Assembly (NCBI GenBank): GCA_007449985.2
Contig: VIIQ02000032.1
Location: forward strand, 248,001-312,000
Direction: 5' to 3'
From: Desmodesmus armatus
Lineage: Eukaryota > Chlorophyta > Chlorophyceae > Sphaeropleales > Scenedesmaceae
Length of the DNA stretch: 64,000 nt
This document shows, piece by piece, positions 38,201 to 48,827 of the stretch; the first letter of the stretch is position 1; each line of letters begins with the position of its first letter. The notes below the pieces were generated by a model that searched no databases, was not told the origin of the DNA, and worked only from the letters and a program-made list of their open reading frames with translations. The translations under genes and the position numbers were made by a program.

Positions 38201-40947
38201 TGTCACGGCAGCTTCAGCCTCGGCGTTCATATTACAACAGTTATGTGTGGTGTTTTATTCAGGATGATGAGCTGCATTTGCTCACCTCAGTATGCATCCA
38301 GGCTTATGAGTGCCAGGATGGCGCACACCCCTGGTCCTTGACTCGCCCAGTTGTGCCCAACATGCCTGACAACGTCTACTCCACACTGAGGCTGCCGCCA
38401 CTGCCGCTACTATTGCTGCTGCTGTGCTGGTTCTGCGCCTGTTGCTGCTGCCCCCCTGCCCCTCAGTGGGTGCGCTGGTGTGCCTGGGCATCTTCTGGTC
38501 TGTTGCCGCCTTCATGCTGCTACACAGGGCCCGGGGCAGGTCGCCTCGGCACTTCAGGCGCTGGCTGAGGCAGCACGTGGTGATGTGCGTGGTCATCATG
38601 CTGTACTTTCTGTACACAGTCACCACCAAGGAGATTGTCAGCCTGTTCAGCTGCCAGCAGGTGTGATGTGCGGGCAGGGTTTCACATCACAAGAGGGGAG
38701 GAGGAGGGATTGGGCTCAGGACCATGTGCAGTGCCCCTTTCCCACCCCACCTTGCTGGGTGTGGTAGGGGAGAGGAGGAAAGGGTGTTCTGAGAGGACTT
38801 GGTGAGGGATGCTGCATAGTAGGGATGCTGCATATTCATGTTCAGCGGCATGTTGGGCTGCTTCTATCAACTTGCGGTCACTGGTTGCAGGGTGCTCAAT
38901 GTACCCCTCTTCCTTAACAAGAACTGCATGGCCGTCTCACACGCTTTCCTCAACTTGTCTGCTGATGCTTGTGTCTCAAGCTGGACGACCCCAAGCTGCT
39001 GCCCGTCCAAGCTTATGGTGGACTGGAGGTTGGGCCCAGCAATCCTTACTACCAGGAGGCTGTCAACAAGACACTGCCCTACAGAAACAGCAGCAGCAGC
39101 AGCACCTGGCTGAAAGGCTACTGGACAAGCGACACCCTCGTGCAGTGTGGCAGCCCCACACACACAGCGCTGATGGCTGCACTGGGGATCCCTGGCCTGC
39201 TGTTGTTCTCTGTGGGGCTGCCTGTTGCCCTGTGGGTGTATTTGGCGCGCATCAACAAGCAGACAGTGGATGGCCGCTGTAGGCTGGAGGACCCAGACGT
39301 GAGGGGCCCCGGGGGGCAGGACGGGGCCTTCATGCAGGAGCTATCACCGCCCTGCGTTTCTGACACCCACCCTGAAAACAAATCGGGCAATGCCCGCCAC
39401 TTGCATGCCAACACCATGTTGGCTATCGCAGCCTTCACAAATAATATACTTGCAAGTTGCTTCGTGCTGAATCCAGTGGCATTGGTTTTATGGGTGCAGA
39501 TGCAGCCATTGCATTGTTTGGGGTGGGTCCCCCCAACATGTGCTACCAACAGCACAGGTCACAGCTCCCCCTCTATACCCCACATGATCCCGCCCCCCTC
39601 CACCATCCACCGTGGATGGGGCCCAACGTCACCTGTTGCACGCACCCCCTTCGCCACCCGCCTTGCAGCAGCTGCAGCCGCAGCAACAGCAACACGATAA
39701 TGGTGCATGCATATATTACACTCCAAGGCCTGTCGTTTTTGCTCTTCTTACTCGCCATAGCTGACACAAGCACTATGTGTTGTCTTTTCTTGTCTGCCCT
39801 GTTGCCCTGGCACCCACAGGTTGAGTTGCAGTTTGGCTCTGTCTACGAGAAGTACCGCTACTCCTGCTACTACTGGGAGTGCCTCATCCTGCTGGAGGCC
39901 TTCACCCTCACGCTGCTGCTGGTGCTGCTGATGACACAGAACAATGCACCACTGCAGGTGCTGGTGGCCATGGCAGTTTTCTTCGTGGAGGCAGTGCTGC
40001 ACGTGAGTCACGCTGTGATAGGGGAGAGCTGCCTGCTTTGTCATCACTGGCATGTTAATGCCAAGCCTGAAGTCATGCCTGTGTGATTGTACAATTGCAA
40101 AAGCAGTGCGAGCACAAAGGCATCTAGGCCCGCACGAGGCTGCGCCCATGTGCAGCACGCTGCAGGCAAGTGTCAGCCATCTCGTGGCCTTGACTACGAA
40201 TGCCACACACTGCTGAGAAGCCAGCATGCCGTCAGTCCTGTGTGTGCCGCCCCTCACCCCTACATGTTGTCCTGCCCACCTACCCTTGCTTGTGCTGCAG
40301 GTCACATTCAGCCATACGCCTGCCGCATGCTGGACACACTGCGCCGGCTGGCCGTGTATGGGCTGATGTCCACGCTGTTCCTGCTGATGCCCGTCACTAT
40401 GTCGGAGCAGGACAGCCACGACCAGCTGCAGGTGGCCTGCATGATCATCGTGGCAATCATCAACATCGGCATCATAGGGGTGCACGTGTGGGCCTGTGCG
40501 AGTGAGGTCAGGCGCTGGCTGCTGTGGTTGGTCGGCAAGGGGCCTGGGGACAGCCTGACCTGGGCTGACATCAAGGCGATGGTGCCTGGGGGCTGCTGGA
40601 AGCAGCAGGCTTGGTGGTCTGGCAGCTGTCTCAAGCAGCCAAGGGGGCGGCAGGGGAGACTGCCCGGCGGTGCAGCAGCAAGGGGTCAGAGTGAGGTTGG
40701 GGGTGCAGGGGGTGGCAATGCTGACGCTCCTGCTGAGCTATCAGGCAGTACCAGGTTTCGGCATCAGCATGCTGAGCTTGGAGGTGTTGCTGAGCAGAGT
40801 GGGGCTGTGTCAGGCTCACATGAGCAGGGAGCAGGCCGTGAGGGTGTGGTGGTGGTCATCAACCCCAGCCCTCCTGAACCTGCACCCACACCCGGCTGGG
40901 TGGGGAAGCCCTTGCCCCGCCAGCATGGCAGGGGTGCGCAGCAGTAG
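23215..40947 (+). CDS. Giant kelch / PMP beta-helix / EGF-like / polytopic membrane protein
   Basis: About 32 exons (about 8.7 kb coding, about 2,900 residues). Exons: 23215-23328, 23587-23688, 24122-24226, 24492-24687, 24854-24993, 25169-25304, 25567-25732, 25907-26189, 26397-26652, 26923-27042, 27325-27995, 28197-28409, 28749-29068, 29417-29603, 29944-30096, 30456-30937, 31123-31279, 31562-31722, 31903-32068, 32292-32895, 33289-33881, 34146-34289, 34603-34856, 35203-36087, 36385-36470, about 36704-36902, 37262-37547, 37843-38041, 38467-38660, 38981-39298, 39820-40002, 40301-40947. Order: signal peptide (LLLLLLMVASP); kelch-like blades (VFLFGGL, LVMYGGS, VVVFGGL); PMP-type repeats (GGAxxA with FxxN, such as FTNNSATRFGGAV); Cys-rich EGF-like segment (GPVCGGCETQYGHVG); about 8 helices from 35,446; Gly-rich tail ending TAG. 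Probably a surface receptor or channel-like protein; function unknown. Disruptions: an unresolved exon at about 28,611, in-frame TAG at 32,622, frameshifts near 34,740 and 40,305, and an uncertain frame at 36,704-36,902. Confidence 0.75.
29417..30600 (+). repeat. Tandemly duplicated beta-helix exons
   Basis: Three successive exon-intron blocks in the large gene resemble each other. Exons 29,417-29,603 and 29,944-30,096 share the end NANKGVQGAALYVGP. Exons 29,944-30,096 and 30,456 onward share the start GV(D/G)ISGNTAPGGAVFA and then RSTLTL. The introns between them (29,604-29,943 and 30,097-30,455) also align, including blocks starting gcagttggngtcatcagggc and the pre-acceptor ccattcgtgcacatcctgca. 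This is recent lengthening of the beta-helix by duplication of about 500 bp including intron sequence, preserving phase 0 junctions. Confidence 0.82.
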
Positions 40948-43781
40948 GGCAGGTGGGCATTGGACTAGTGTAATTTGGCAGGACCATTGGGTGTGTAGGG
41001 TTTGGGCTGAAGATAGTGGTGTCTTTTGGGATGAAATGTGAAGTTTAGAAAATGCGAATGTTGGAAGGATCGGCAAGCTTGGGCAACAGTTGTGAAGATT
41101 CCATCATGTTGTGATTTTGGCGTAGGTTTGGACAGGTAGTTGAAAGCAAGGGAGGGGCAGGGATTTGCACATGCGCGTGGGTGGCGCACATGCTTGAGTG
41201 GTGTTGTATTGTGAAGTCTCCACTTGTAGTTGTTGTCCACGTGAGAGCATCACCCAAAATTGCCAAGTGAGAGTAGTAGTGTGTGTGCATAGTCACAGGC
41301 TCGTTTTGTATCATGCCGTCAAGCATCAGTGATTGGGCGCTGTCCTAAGTGACTGCATGCTGGTAGCACCACGTCAGGTGGGAGTGTTTAGTATTTGCAG
41401 TGTGTAGTAGTGCAGCCTGCATGGAGCTCTTCAGCATGGCTTATGCTGTTCGTCGGTCCTGGTCCTTATGTTGTCAGATTGCTAAGCGCATACCCAGCAT
41501 CGTCAGGAGGCAACATGCATGTCGCCACTAACAGTAGTGGTTTCAATAGTGGTAGTGGTAGTGGTGGCTTGTTAAAAAGGCCTGGTTGTGACGACGTCGT
41601 ATGCATGTGTGTTTGTGGCAGCTCTCACAGGCAACCCCTGCATTGGTGAGATGCTGAGCTCATGTGGCCAGAAAGCAGTGTTATATCTTGTTTTGATCTC
41701 AAACCCGGCTGCATCGGGCGCCCTTAGGGCTGATGGCAGGCCAGGCTGGTGCCATGCTAGTACACAGAGTGGCTGCTGAAGCATCTAAGTGGTTGCTTGA
41801 TTGTCGTCAACAGCCTATGATGGAAGACCATGTATTGCTGCCTGGGTGCGGGGGTGTGGTTTGAAGTTGTTGCATCACAGTTGACGGACACTGGCAGTTC
41901 TGACACCCAGTGGAGCGAGTGTCGTGTTGTTGGCTGAATGGCGTGAAAGCTTGGCTGCATGGGGGCTGCATTGCCTGTTGTTATTGCCCTGCTCAGTGCC
42001 CATCGCTGTTGTAATGGCTGCAACAGCAGCAGGTGTGCCCGACAGTGCCCTCAGAAGTCACCTGATGTTTCTTGGTCAGACTGAGCAGGTACCGTGGTGC
42101 ATGAACCTGTGCGGTTCTTACATAGTTTGTGGCTTTTCGAATTACAAAGTGGCCGGTGTATGTCAGTGGCACATATGTGCATTGGTAGTACACTTGACAG
42201 CCTCAGTGCGCTCATAGATGAAACTGTACATGCCTAAGGATCCCTCCCCCTTACCCCGACAGGAAGCATGAGACCTGCATGCAAATGACCCGGTCAATAG
42301 TCTTGCAAGCAACTGCAAATGTGACACCTTTGACCTCCACTGGCAGGACTGCGGCAACCTCCGCATCCTGCATCAAGCTGTCCGCCAAGTTCCTGACCAG
42401 CAAACTTTCAAATGCACCCAACAACAACAAAGGCAACGGAACCACAAGCAGGGACAGGTAGTGCTCTCCAGGGATATATGGGCAAGTTTCTGAGAGACAG
42501 AGCTGCAGGGCGACACCCACGCATGTTGTACAACCAACATCAAGTTGGCCTATGCCTTGCTGAGCTATGATCACACCCTGATCAAAGTGACCTACACGTG
42601 CATGCAGGTGCGGGACACCCACCATTGCGATGATGGCGGTAGGGTCAGCAGTAAGCAACAACGCAGCTGCGCTGCTGCTTGAATCAAACTGTCCCCCAAG
42701 ACAGTTGCACCTCTCCAGACCACACAGTATCATGGCGTAGTGCTATGCATGAACATGCCCAACACAGAGAGCACAAAGAGCAAGCTGGTCCAGTCACTGC
42801 TGCCGGACGGTACTGCTGCCGCACAACTTGCAGTTGTGCAGTGAGCACCATGGTTGGAAGGCAAACGGGGAAGCACGAAAAACAAACACAAGGGAAGCGT
42901 CCAAGTAGCAGGCATGAGTGTGCTGGGTATGTGTTGAACATCAAGAAAAAATGCCAGTCACATGCAAGCAGTTCTAAGAAGCACACAAAAAACAAAGTGT
43001 GTGAGAGTGGCTTGCTAAGCTTAGCACGTCAAGCTCACTATGCAGGCCCTGCTGGCAGCCATACATGCACACACGATACACATGCACCACCACACCAGTC
43101 ATTGACACACAACTTGCACCACTGATGATGTGTTGCGGAAACAAGGCGCTGATGATGTGTTCCGGGAACAAGGCGCTGACACAAGAGGATTCAGCCGCTA
43201 GCAGGCAGCAAGGCAGGTGTATTTGAACAGGTTTGTGCCGCATGCGCAGTCAGATGTATGATCAGAATACAAGCCTGGCCAGTGGAAGTGCTTGCAAACC
43301 CCCCAAATAAAAAATGTGCTCCTTTATGCAAGCTGGCACGTCAGCCCTGGCAGGGCAAGCCAAGCTGCATCTTCAGACCACCACTGCTGGCCCAGCCGGG
43401 CAACTGCCACAGCCACACCATACCTTTCACACACTCAAGGTTCACCACAAATTCACCATCCCGGATTATGACCAGCCACCACAACTTGCAGCTAAATTGT
43501 TCGAAACTTGGAAATGCGTGGGTCACGTGCACATTCATGACCTTTCAACAGCATGCCTGATTGCAGGTCAAAAAAGAAGGATGCCACATGCACAAAAAAT
43601 GCCACTGTGCCCTGCAAACTGCTGCACAGGGCCATGCACAACACCCGGGTTCCACTTGCACCGCCAACATGATGTGCTCACCATGACACACTTGCAGCAG
43701 ACCCGCTGAGAGCGCGTAACTCCTTTCCACTCGCATACAGGTCAGAATGTGACGCCATACCATATATCAGTGCAGCCGTGC
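40948..43781. other. Intergenic, no gene recognised
   Basis: This lies between the large gene and RING-CH locus C, with both genes pointing into it. A TGTAA polyadenylation-like signal lies about 20 bp after the large gene's stop (40,969-40,973). A hydrophobic minus-strand frame at 42,251-42,733 is not supported by any family or splice structure. A short tandem duplication (gctgatgatgtgtt, twice) lies at about 43,120-43,190. Confidence 0.5.
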
Positions 43782-44875
43782 CTACAGGCCGTGAACGCAC
43801 CACCTTCCGCACTTCCAAACTTCGTCATCAGGTTGACTCAAAGGCCCTGCAGGTGTGCTGGAGTGATTCTTGTTCAAGTTGAAGAGGGTCACAGTGACAG
43901 CAATGAAGGCCACGATAAACAGGGACAGCAACAGCCTGCACCATCAGCACAGCAGAGCATGGAGCGCCAGTCAGCATTTGCAAGTCAGACCTGTGTACTA
44001 CACAGGTGGCACCATGATGATCTGTGACATGAAGCACAAGCTGGCGCTACTGAACTACGTGCTGGCTGCGACATTGAGCACCATGCCCTTATGATGAGGG
44101 CAAAGCAGAGTGCTGCGCTCTGTTCATTTGGAAGCACGGTGCAAGTGCTGAACGGAACGAGTTGCTGCCACCCCCAGGCCTTTTGGTACCTCTGCATGCA
44201 GTACACTGTGCAACTGTATGCATCGCTAATCAACCGACAGCATCAAGTTGAGTGTGTCTGAGGGCAATGCAGCTTAGCATGGCAGCCACCCACAGCAGAA
44301 AACTTACAACAACCAGAAGCGCAGGCGTTTCCATGACTGGGAGGCGTTGTTGACACTGTCATCAGCAGCAGGTCCCACGTTGTCTGTGTGCTGAGCCTTG
44401 TCAGCTGCTGCTTCCAGCTCCAGCGCCTGCACATAAGGCTCCTGGTACTGCTGCTTGCAGAGCTCGCAGGTCAAACTGCCCTTTTCCTGCACCCAATGCG
44501 TCAGGCATGCTGCATGTATGTAGCCCATGGTGCCAGTGCAGGCGCAGGGTTGGATGAGCTCCTGCTCTGCGTTGCCTGCTGACAGGCAGATGCGGCACTC
44601 TGCTGCTGCTGGTGATTGCTTGCTGCAGACTCTGCAAGCAAGCTCTAGAAGGTGCATGGGCAGGGTCGCCGCACTTGCACTGAATGATGATTTGGCCGCC
44701 GGAGGGGCTGCGGCAGCTTGGTTGATGGCTCTGCATGCTGTTTGTTGCTGTGCTGTTCGTCGCTGTGCTCTTCTGCCAAGACCAAAATCTGGATGATGGC
44801 GCTGTTGCTGGTGCTGCTGTGATGTGACGAATCGGCTTGCATGATGCTGATGTGCTGTGATGGACTTTCATGCAT
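43782..44875 (-). CDS. RING-CH membrane E3 ligase, locus C (apparent frameshift)
   Basis: There are two exons. The last, 43,782-43,935 (stop TAG), encodes a helix (LLLLSLFIVAFIAVTVTLF) and a longer tail than locus A. The first runs from 44,308, with donor TTGTT/GTAAGT. The RING-CH domain is complete: ECRICLSAG, LIQPCACTGTMGYIHAACL, WVQEKGSLTCELCKQQY, then YVQALELEAAADK and RLRFWLL as in locus A. The N-terminal part homologous to locus A (SSHHSSTSNSAIIQILVL) is in a different frame from the RING part; the switch lies between about 44,640 and 44,760. Either an indel has broken the N-terminus or translation starts internally (MHLLELACR at 44,657), which would still give RING and helix. Start given at the ATG at 44,875. 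Confidence 0.65.
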
Positions 44876-46111
44876 ATTGGAGAAGCCTGATGCAGCTGAA
44901 TTTCGTAGCAGAGGGAGAAATACCGACCGAGCCTGTGAACGACGGAGCAGGAGCGAATTCAAGGCAAGTTGGCGCCGATGTAGCGCACTGGATCAGTTCA
45001 ATGAACGCAAAAAAAACGATAATTCTAGTATTGATTGACATCGGGTGCGCCCAACGCTGGACTGTGATGTGTGTGATGTCGGGCCCAAAGATGGTGTGAG
45101 GTCCAGTCTGGTAACCCAAAGGGCTGACTCGACTTGGTGCGCCCTGTTTCTGCAACTCGAAGTGTAAATTTTCACTTCCTGGGCATCGTTTTACGGGAAA
45201 CGGCCTGCTCGAGCATGGAACGCCCACAGGGACCCTGTGGAGAGCACTGGTGGTGGAGAGCTGACTGTACAGTGAAGGGGGGTCCATACCAATACTCCAA
45301 CCTACAGCTACTTGAGGATAAGACAGTGCACAACCGCAAGGTTTGCATGCCTGGGTCCAGCTCAGGAAGGTGGAAGTTGATGACAACCAACCAACACTAC
45401 AGCTTACGGCTGCTTGAAAAGCTACTGTGATGTTTTTCCCACGGGCGCCAGGGGTGTTGCAAATGGTGACAGGGGGTGCTTCCAGCTGCCCTACATCTGT
45501 ATGTGTCGATGGTACCATGGTGACTGTGGAATGCTGTGGTAGCCTAGCTGTTTAAAGGTTTCCTCTGGCAGCTAATCAGCCGTGCACAGTCATTTGCTTG
45601 CTGCAGGGCCCTGCCTACATATGTCCATGCATGCATATGTGACTGCCACCCGCTTGCTTTATCAATCTAGCTGAAGTCCTGTTTCTGCTCCTTCAAGTCG
45701 GCCATGCCGCAAAGTTTTGAGTGTGTATGCACCATGCAACAGCCTCTGGAGTTGCAAGAACGCCTCCAATCAAGCGTAGCTTGTAGCACCTCACACACTA
45801 TGTTCACATCCGCTCTTCCCTAGTAGGGCACACACCAGCCTGTCGACATTACGACATGGTCATCATGACATGTACCTGCTGGTTGCAACTCATGTGTTGA
45901 CACACTCATGTGTCGACACACTCACAAAGCATGCACAACAAGGCAGCACATTGCTCATTTGCGAGCCGCCACACCAGGCTGCTGCTGTTGAGGACCGCAG
46001 GCCCAGTGGTGGCAACAGGGGGTGCTGCATGGCCAGGTAACCTGTTTGGTCAGGCAACCATGGCCTCCCCAAAAATAGGCTGCTGGGTGGTTACGGAAAG
46101 TCTGCTGGGTG

Positions 46112-46244
46112 TGCAAACCCCAGGAGGCAGCATCAGCATGCATGCTTGCGCACACATGGGCAAACCCCGGGAAGCAGCATCAGCATGCATGCTTGCGCAC
46201 ACATGGGCTCCACGCAGCCAACATGCATGCTTGCACACACATGG
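46112..46244. repeat. Minisatellite, about 47-bp unit
   Basis: Two nearly perfect units (46,112-46,159 and 46,160-46,206) contain gcatgcatgcttgcgcacac, and a third shortened one ends at 46,244. The corresponding place in the other duplicate (about 49,990-50,075) has fewer copies, so copy number has changed since duplication. Confidence 0.8.
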
Positions 46245-47304
46245 ACAAGTTACTGTACAGAGCAGTTCTGAATGCAACCAACCAGCACCTCTGGCATTTC
46301 TCTGCCAGAAGGATGCAGGAGGACACAGCAGGGTGCATTTAGCCAACACTGACTCATCAGGTTAGTAAAACATGAAACACTTGCCATACCACAGGGTTCG
46401 ACCGACAGAGGGTGCCGTGCGAGTCGCGTGGCAGACAATTCAGTTCAGCATGGTGACAGCTGCTACCACGTTGTGTCCAAAATACAAACCCAACAGGCAA
46501 TCCAACAGGTCAGCTTGTGCACCTGCCCAGATACAGGACTCTGCTTGACAACACCCACAGTCACAAACTGCGATGCATGCTCATGACGCAACAAGGACAA
46601 CACTATGTACCTGACCATTCTGGTAACAACTGTGCTGGCCCGTTGTTGCAGACCACTACTCAGCTCACAGGCCCAAGTTGGTTCGTCTAACCCCATAAAC
46701 CAGCCGCCTGCCCAACCGCTACGCAAGGGCCAGAGACCGAAATATCTGCTAGATAGTGCGATCCACTCGTGCAAAGCCAACCATGACGGGCAATGCTAAC
46801 AGTTCAAAAATGGAAAGTTAGGGTATGTTCCACTTCAAACATACAGCAGAGCGATTCCCTCCAACACACAGCAGAGCGCTTCACTGTGATACACAGCAGG
46901 GCCATTTCGATAGAGCCGTGCCACACCCGTAATCATAATGCAGGCGGCTGGTTTAACACAACAGCGATCCTTGATTGGCTCAAAACCGTGCACCCACACA
47001 ACACGCAGCGCAGTGATTGATTCATATATGCAAACAAACCCCTGCCACAGCCATGTTGGCAACATGTGCTGCCCCCTAATATACATGCAAACACATCCTT
47101 GCTCCTCAGCACATCCCAAACATTCTAAAAAAAACTTGACATGACGGCAACTATCGGCCGAAGTATCAGCTGCATAGCCCTTCCGCCTGCTGATCGCACC
47201 TCAGCAACCAAGCGGATTTTTGCGGACAGCACTTCCACCACAGATGCAATGCAGTTGGGCCACACTTGCACCGACACATGTGCGCTTCAACCACCCAATC
47301 TTTT

Positions 47305-47444
47305 CAGTGCACATGTTCCTCGGTGCACATGAAATCTGGGGAGCCTAGAGATTTCTCAGTGCACATGGGATCTGGGGCCAGTGCACATGAGATCTGGGGA
47401 GCCTAGAAATTCCTCAGTGCACATGAAGATCTGGGGAGCTTAGA
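47305..47444. repeat. Short tandem repeat, cagtgcacatg-agatctgggg
   Basis: Four to five imperfect copies of cagtgcacatg followed by a(g)atctggggagcctagag, 3' of RING-CH locus D. I see no counterpart in the second duplication unit, so it probably expanded or was inserted after the duplication. Confidence 0.75.
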
Positions 47445-47751
47445 GACCAAATAAGGTGGTGGCTGCAAGATACCAACCATGACTCAACCATGCATGCCAC
47501 GCTAGCATGTGTGCCACGGCAAACCAAGCTCCCTCAGTTCAACTGAGCTGTTAGCACACCAAAAGGTGACTGCAGGAGGCTGCTCCCGGCTCATGCATGC
47601 TCACTCAATGCCCCCCTGACAAAAAGATAAGACCCAAAACATCGGCTTTATGAATTGCAACTACAAAGCCAAGAGAGCTAGAAACCATTGCAGTGCTGCT
47701 CTCTGTTGTGCTATCACCCCTGACCTCCATAGGCAGCAGTGTTTGTCGGGT

Positions 47752-48827
47752 TTAGGGTTTAGGCGCACGCGATGCTGAGCTGCTGCCTGGATGCTTTGTC
47801 AGCGTGACTGCGATGATGATAAATGTCACAATCAGGAGGACCAATGAGCCCCTGCAATGGCACAAACACACACAACCAATGCAGATGTACTACATCAGTA
47901 TCAGTTTCAGCCAAAGATATCAACCCCACAAGTAGAAGCAGGGGATGGTGCGATACATGACTTAGCGATTATATTAAGGTAAGGAAACCAATTACTGGCA
48001 TAGCAAAGCCGTGCACCCCGCAAGGAAGCCACGGGCGCATGGGGGAACAAATCAAGTCATGCCAGAATGCTTTGCCCTCGGCTTGATCACAGTTGCTGGC
48101 CATGGGTGCTGGCCTGCAGCACATTCCTGCACGGCGCAGGCTGCAGCATAACAAGCAATGGCGCCAAAATACTGATGCACTTTCTGTTGCGGCTGCGCTG
48201 TCAAACCTGCGCACTGGGGGATGATCATCATGATGTTATGCCAGTGACAACTCACAGGACAAAGGCCCACTCTCCCTTGGTCATCTTGCGCGCTGGGGCT
48301 AGCTCCAGGCCGTGGAATGTGGTGTAGCTACGCTTGGCGCGCTGCATGGCTAGCTGCACCAGGGGAAGCAGCTTCTGTGCGTGTGGCTCATGGTAACGCT
48401 GCCCGCACAGCTCGCACACCAAGCTGCCATGCTCCTGCACCCAACTCGCCAAGCATGACATGTGCACGCTGCTGAGGCTACCTGAGCAGCTGCAGGGCTG
48501 AATCAGATCTCCCACAGAGCCTAAAGACAGGCATATGTGGCACTCCTGGAGGTTGCCGTTGCTGCTAGTATTGCCGAGGCTGGTGCTGCTGTGGCAGGCT
48601 GTCGGAGGGGCATTGATGAGAGTAGGAGGAATAAACAGAACGTGACTGTCGCCTGCATCCTTCCTGGAGGGCGACAACGAGGCTGCCCCGTCGGATGGCA
48701 GTTTCGGAGTTGCGGCATCAGCGAGCTGTGCGGTTGCCAAGCCACCAAGCGGTGCCTGCAGCCCTGCTACATCAAGACATGTTTTCTGCCTCTGGGCCGC
48801 CAACGTGAGCAGGAACACTGCGTTCAT
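47752..48827 (-). CDS. RING-CH membrane E3 ligase, locus D
   Basis: There are two exons: 48,256-48,827 (donor GTCCT/GTGAGT) and 47,752-47,851 (acceptor TTGCAG, stop TAA). They total 672 nt, or 223 residues. The N-terminus is about 95 residues, rich in Ala/Ser/Pro. The RING-CH domain is ECHICLSLG, LIQPCSCSGSLSSVHMSCL, WVQEHGSLVCELCGQRY, followed by HEPHAQKLLPLVQLAMQRAK. The second exon gives the helix SLVLLIVTFIIIAVTLTK and a tail ending in PKP. The intron sits at the same codon position and phase as in loci A and C. The gene belongs to a distinct subfamily with locus E. A substrate cannot be inferred. Confidence 0.85.

Larger units (their letters stand above)
44876..47751. other. Intergenic, with minisatellites and duplicated segment
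   Basis: No gene is recognised. A 216-codon minus-strand frame (44,868-45,518) has no recognisable family and no duplicate to test. From about 45,860 the sequence is repeated at about 49,600-51,060. A short stretch at about 45,856 (catgacatgtacctgctgg) also occurs in the kinase introns at about 1,662 and 10,579, so it is a dispersed repeat. Confidence 0.5.

Noticed and set aside
42251..42733. Hydrophobic minus-strand frame that could be a RING-CH helix exon
   Set aside because: No RING exon nearby in phase and no tail similar to loci A-E; similarity is only in hydrophobicity.
44868..45518. 216-codon minus-strand frame upstream of RING-CH locus C
   Set aside because: No domain, no splice structure and no homologous copy to test; length is possible by chance at this composition.
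46112..46244. CRISPR-like array of spaced repeats
   Set aside because: Units are directly adjacent with no distinct spacers, and the genome is eukaryotic; it is a minisatellite.
47745..47765. Telomere-like gggtttagggtttagg
   Set aside because: Only two units, and it is the coding end (PKP-stop) of RING-CH locus D.
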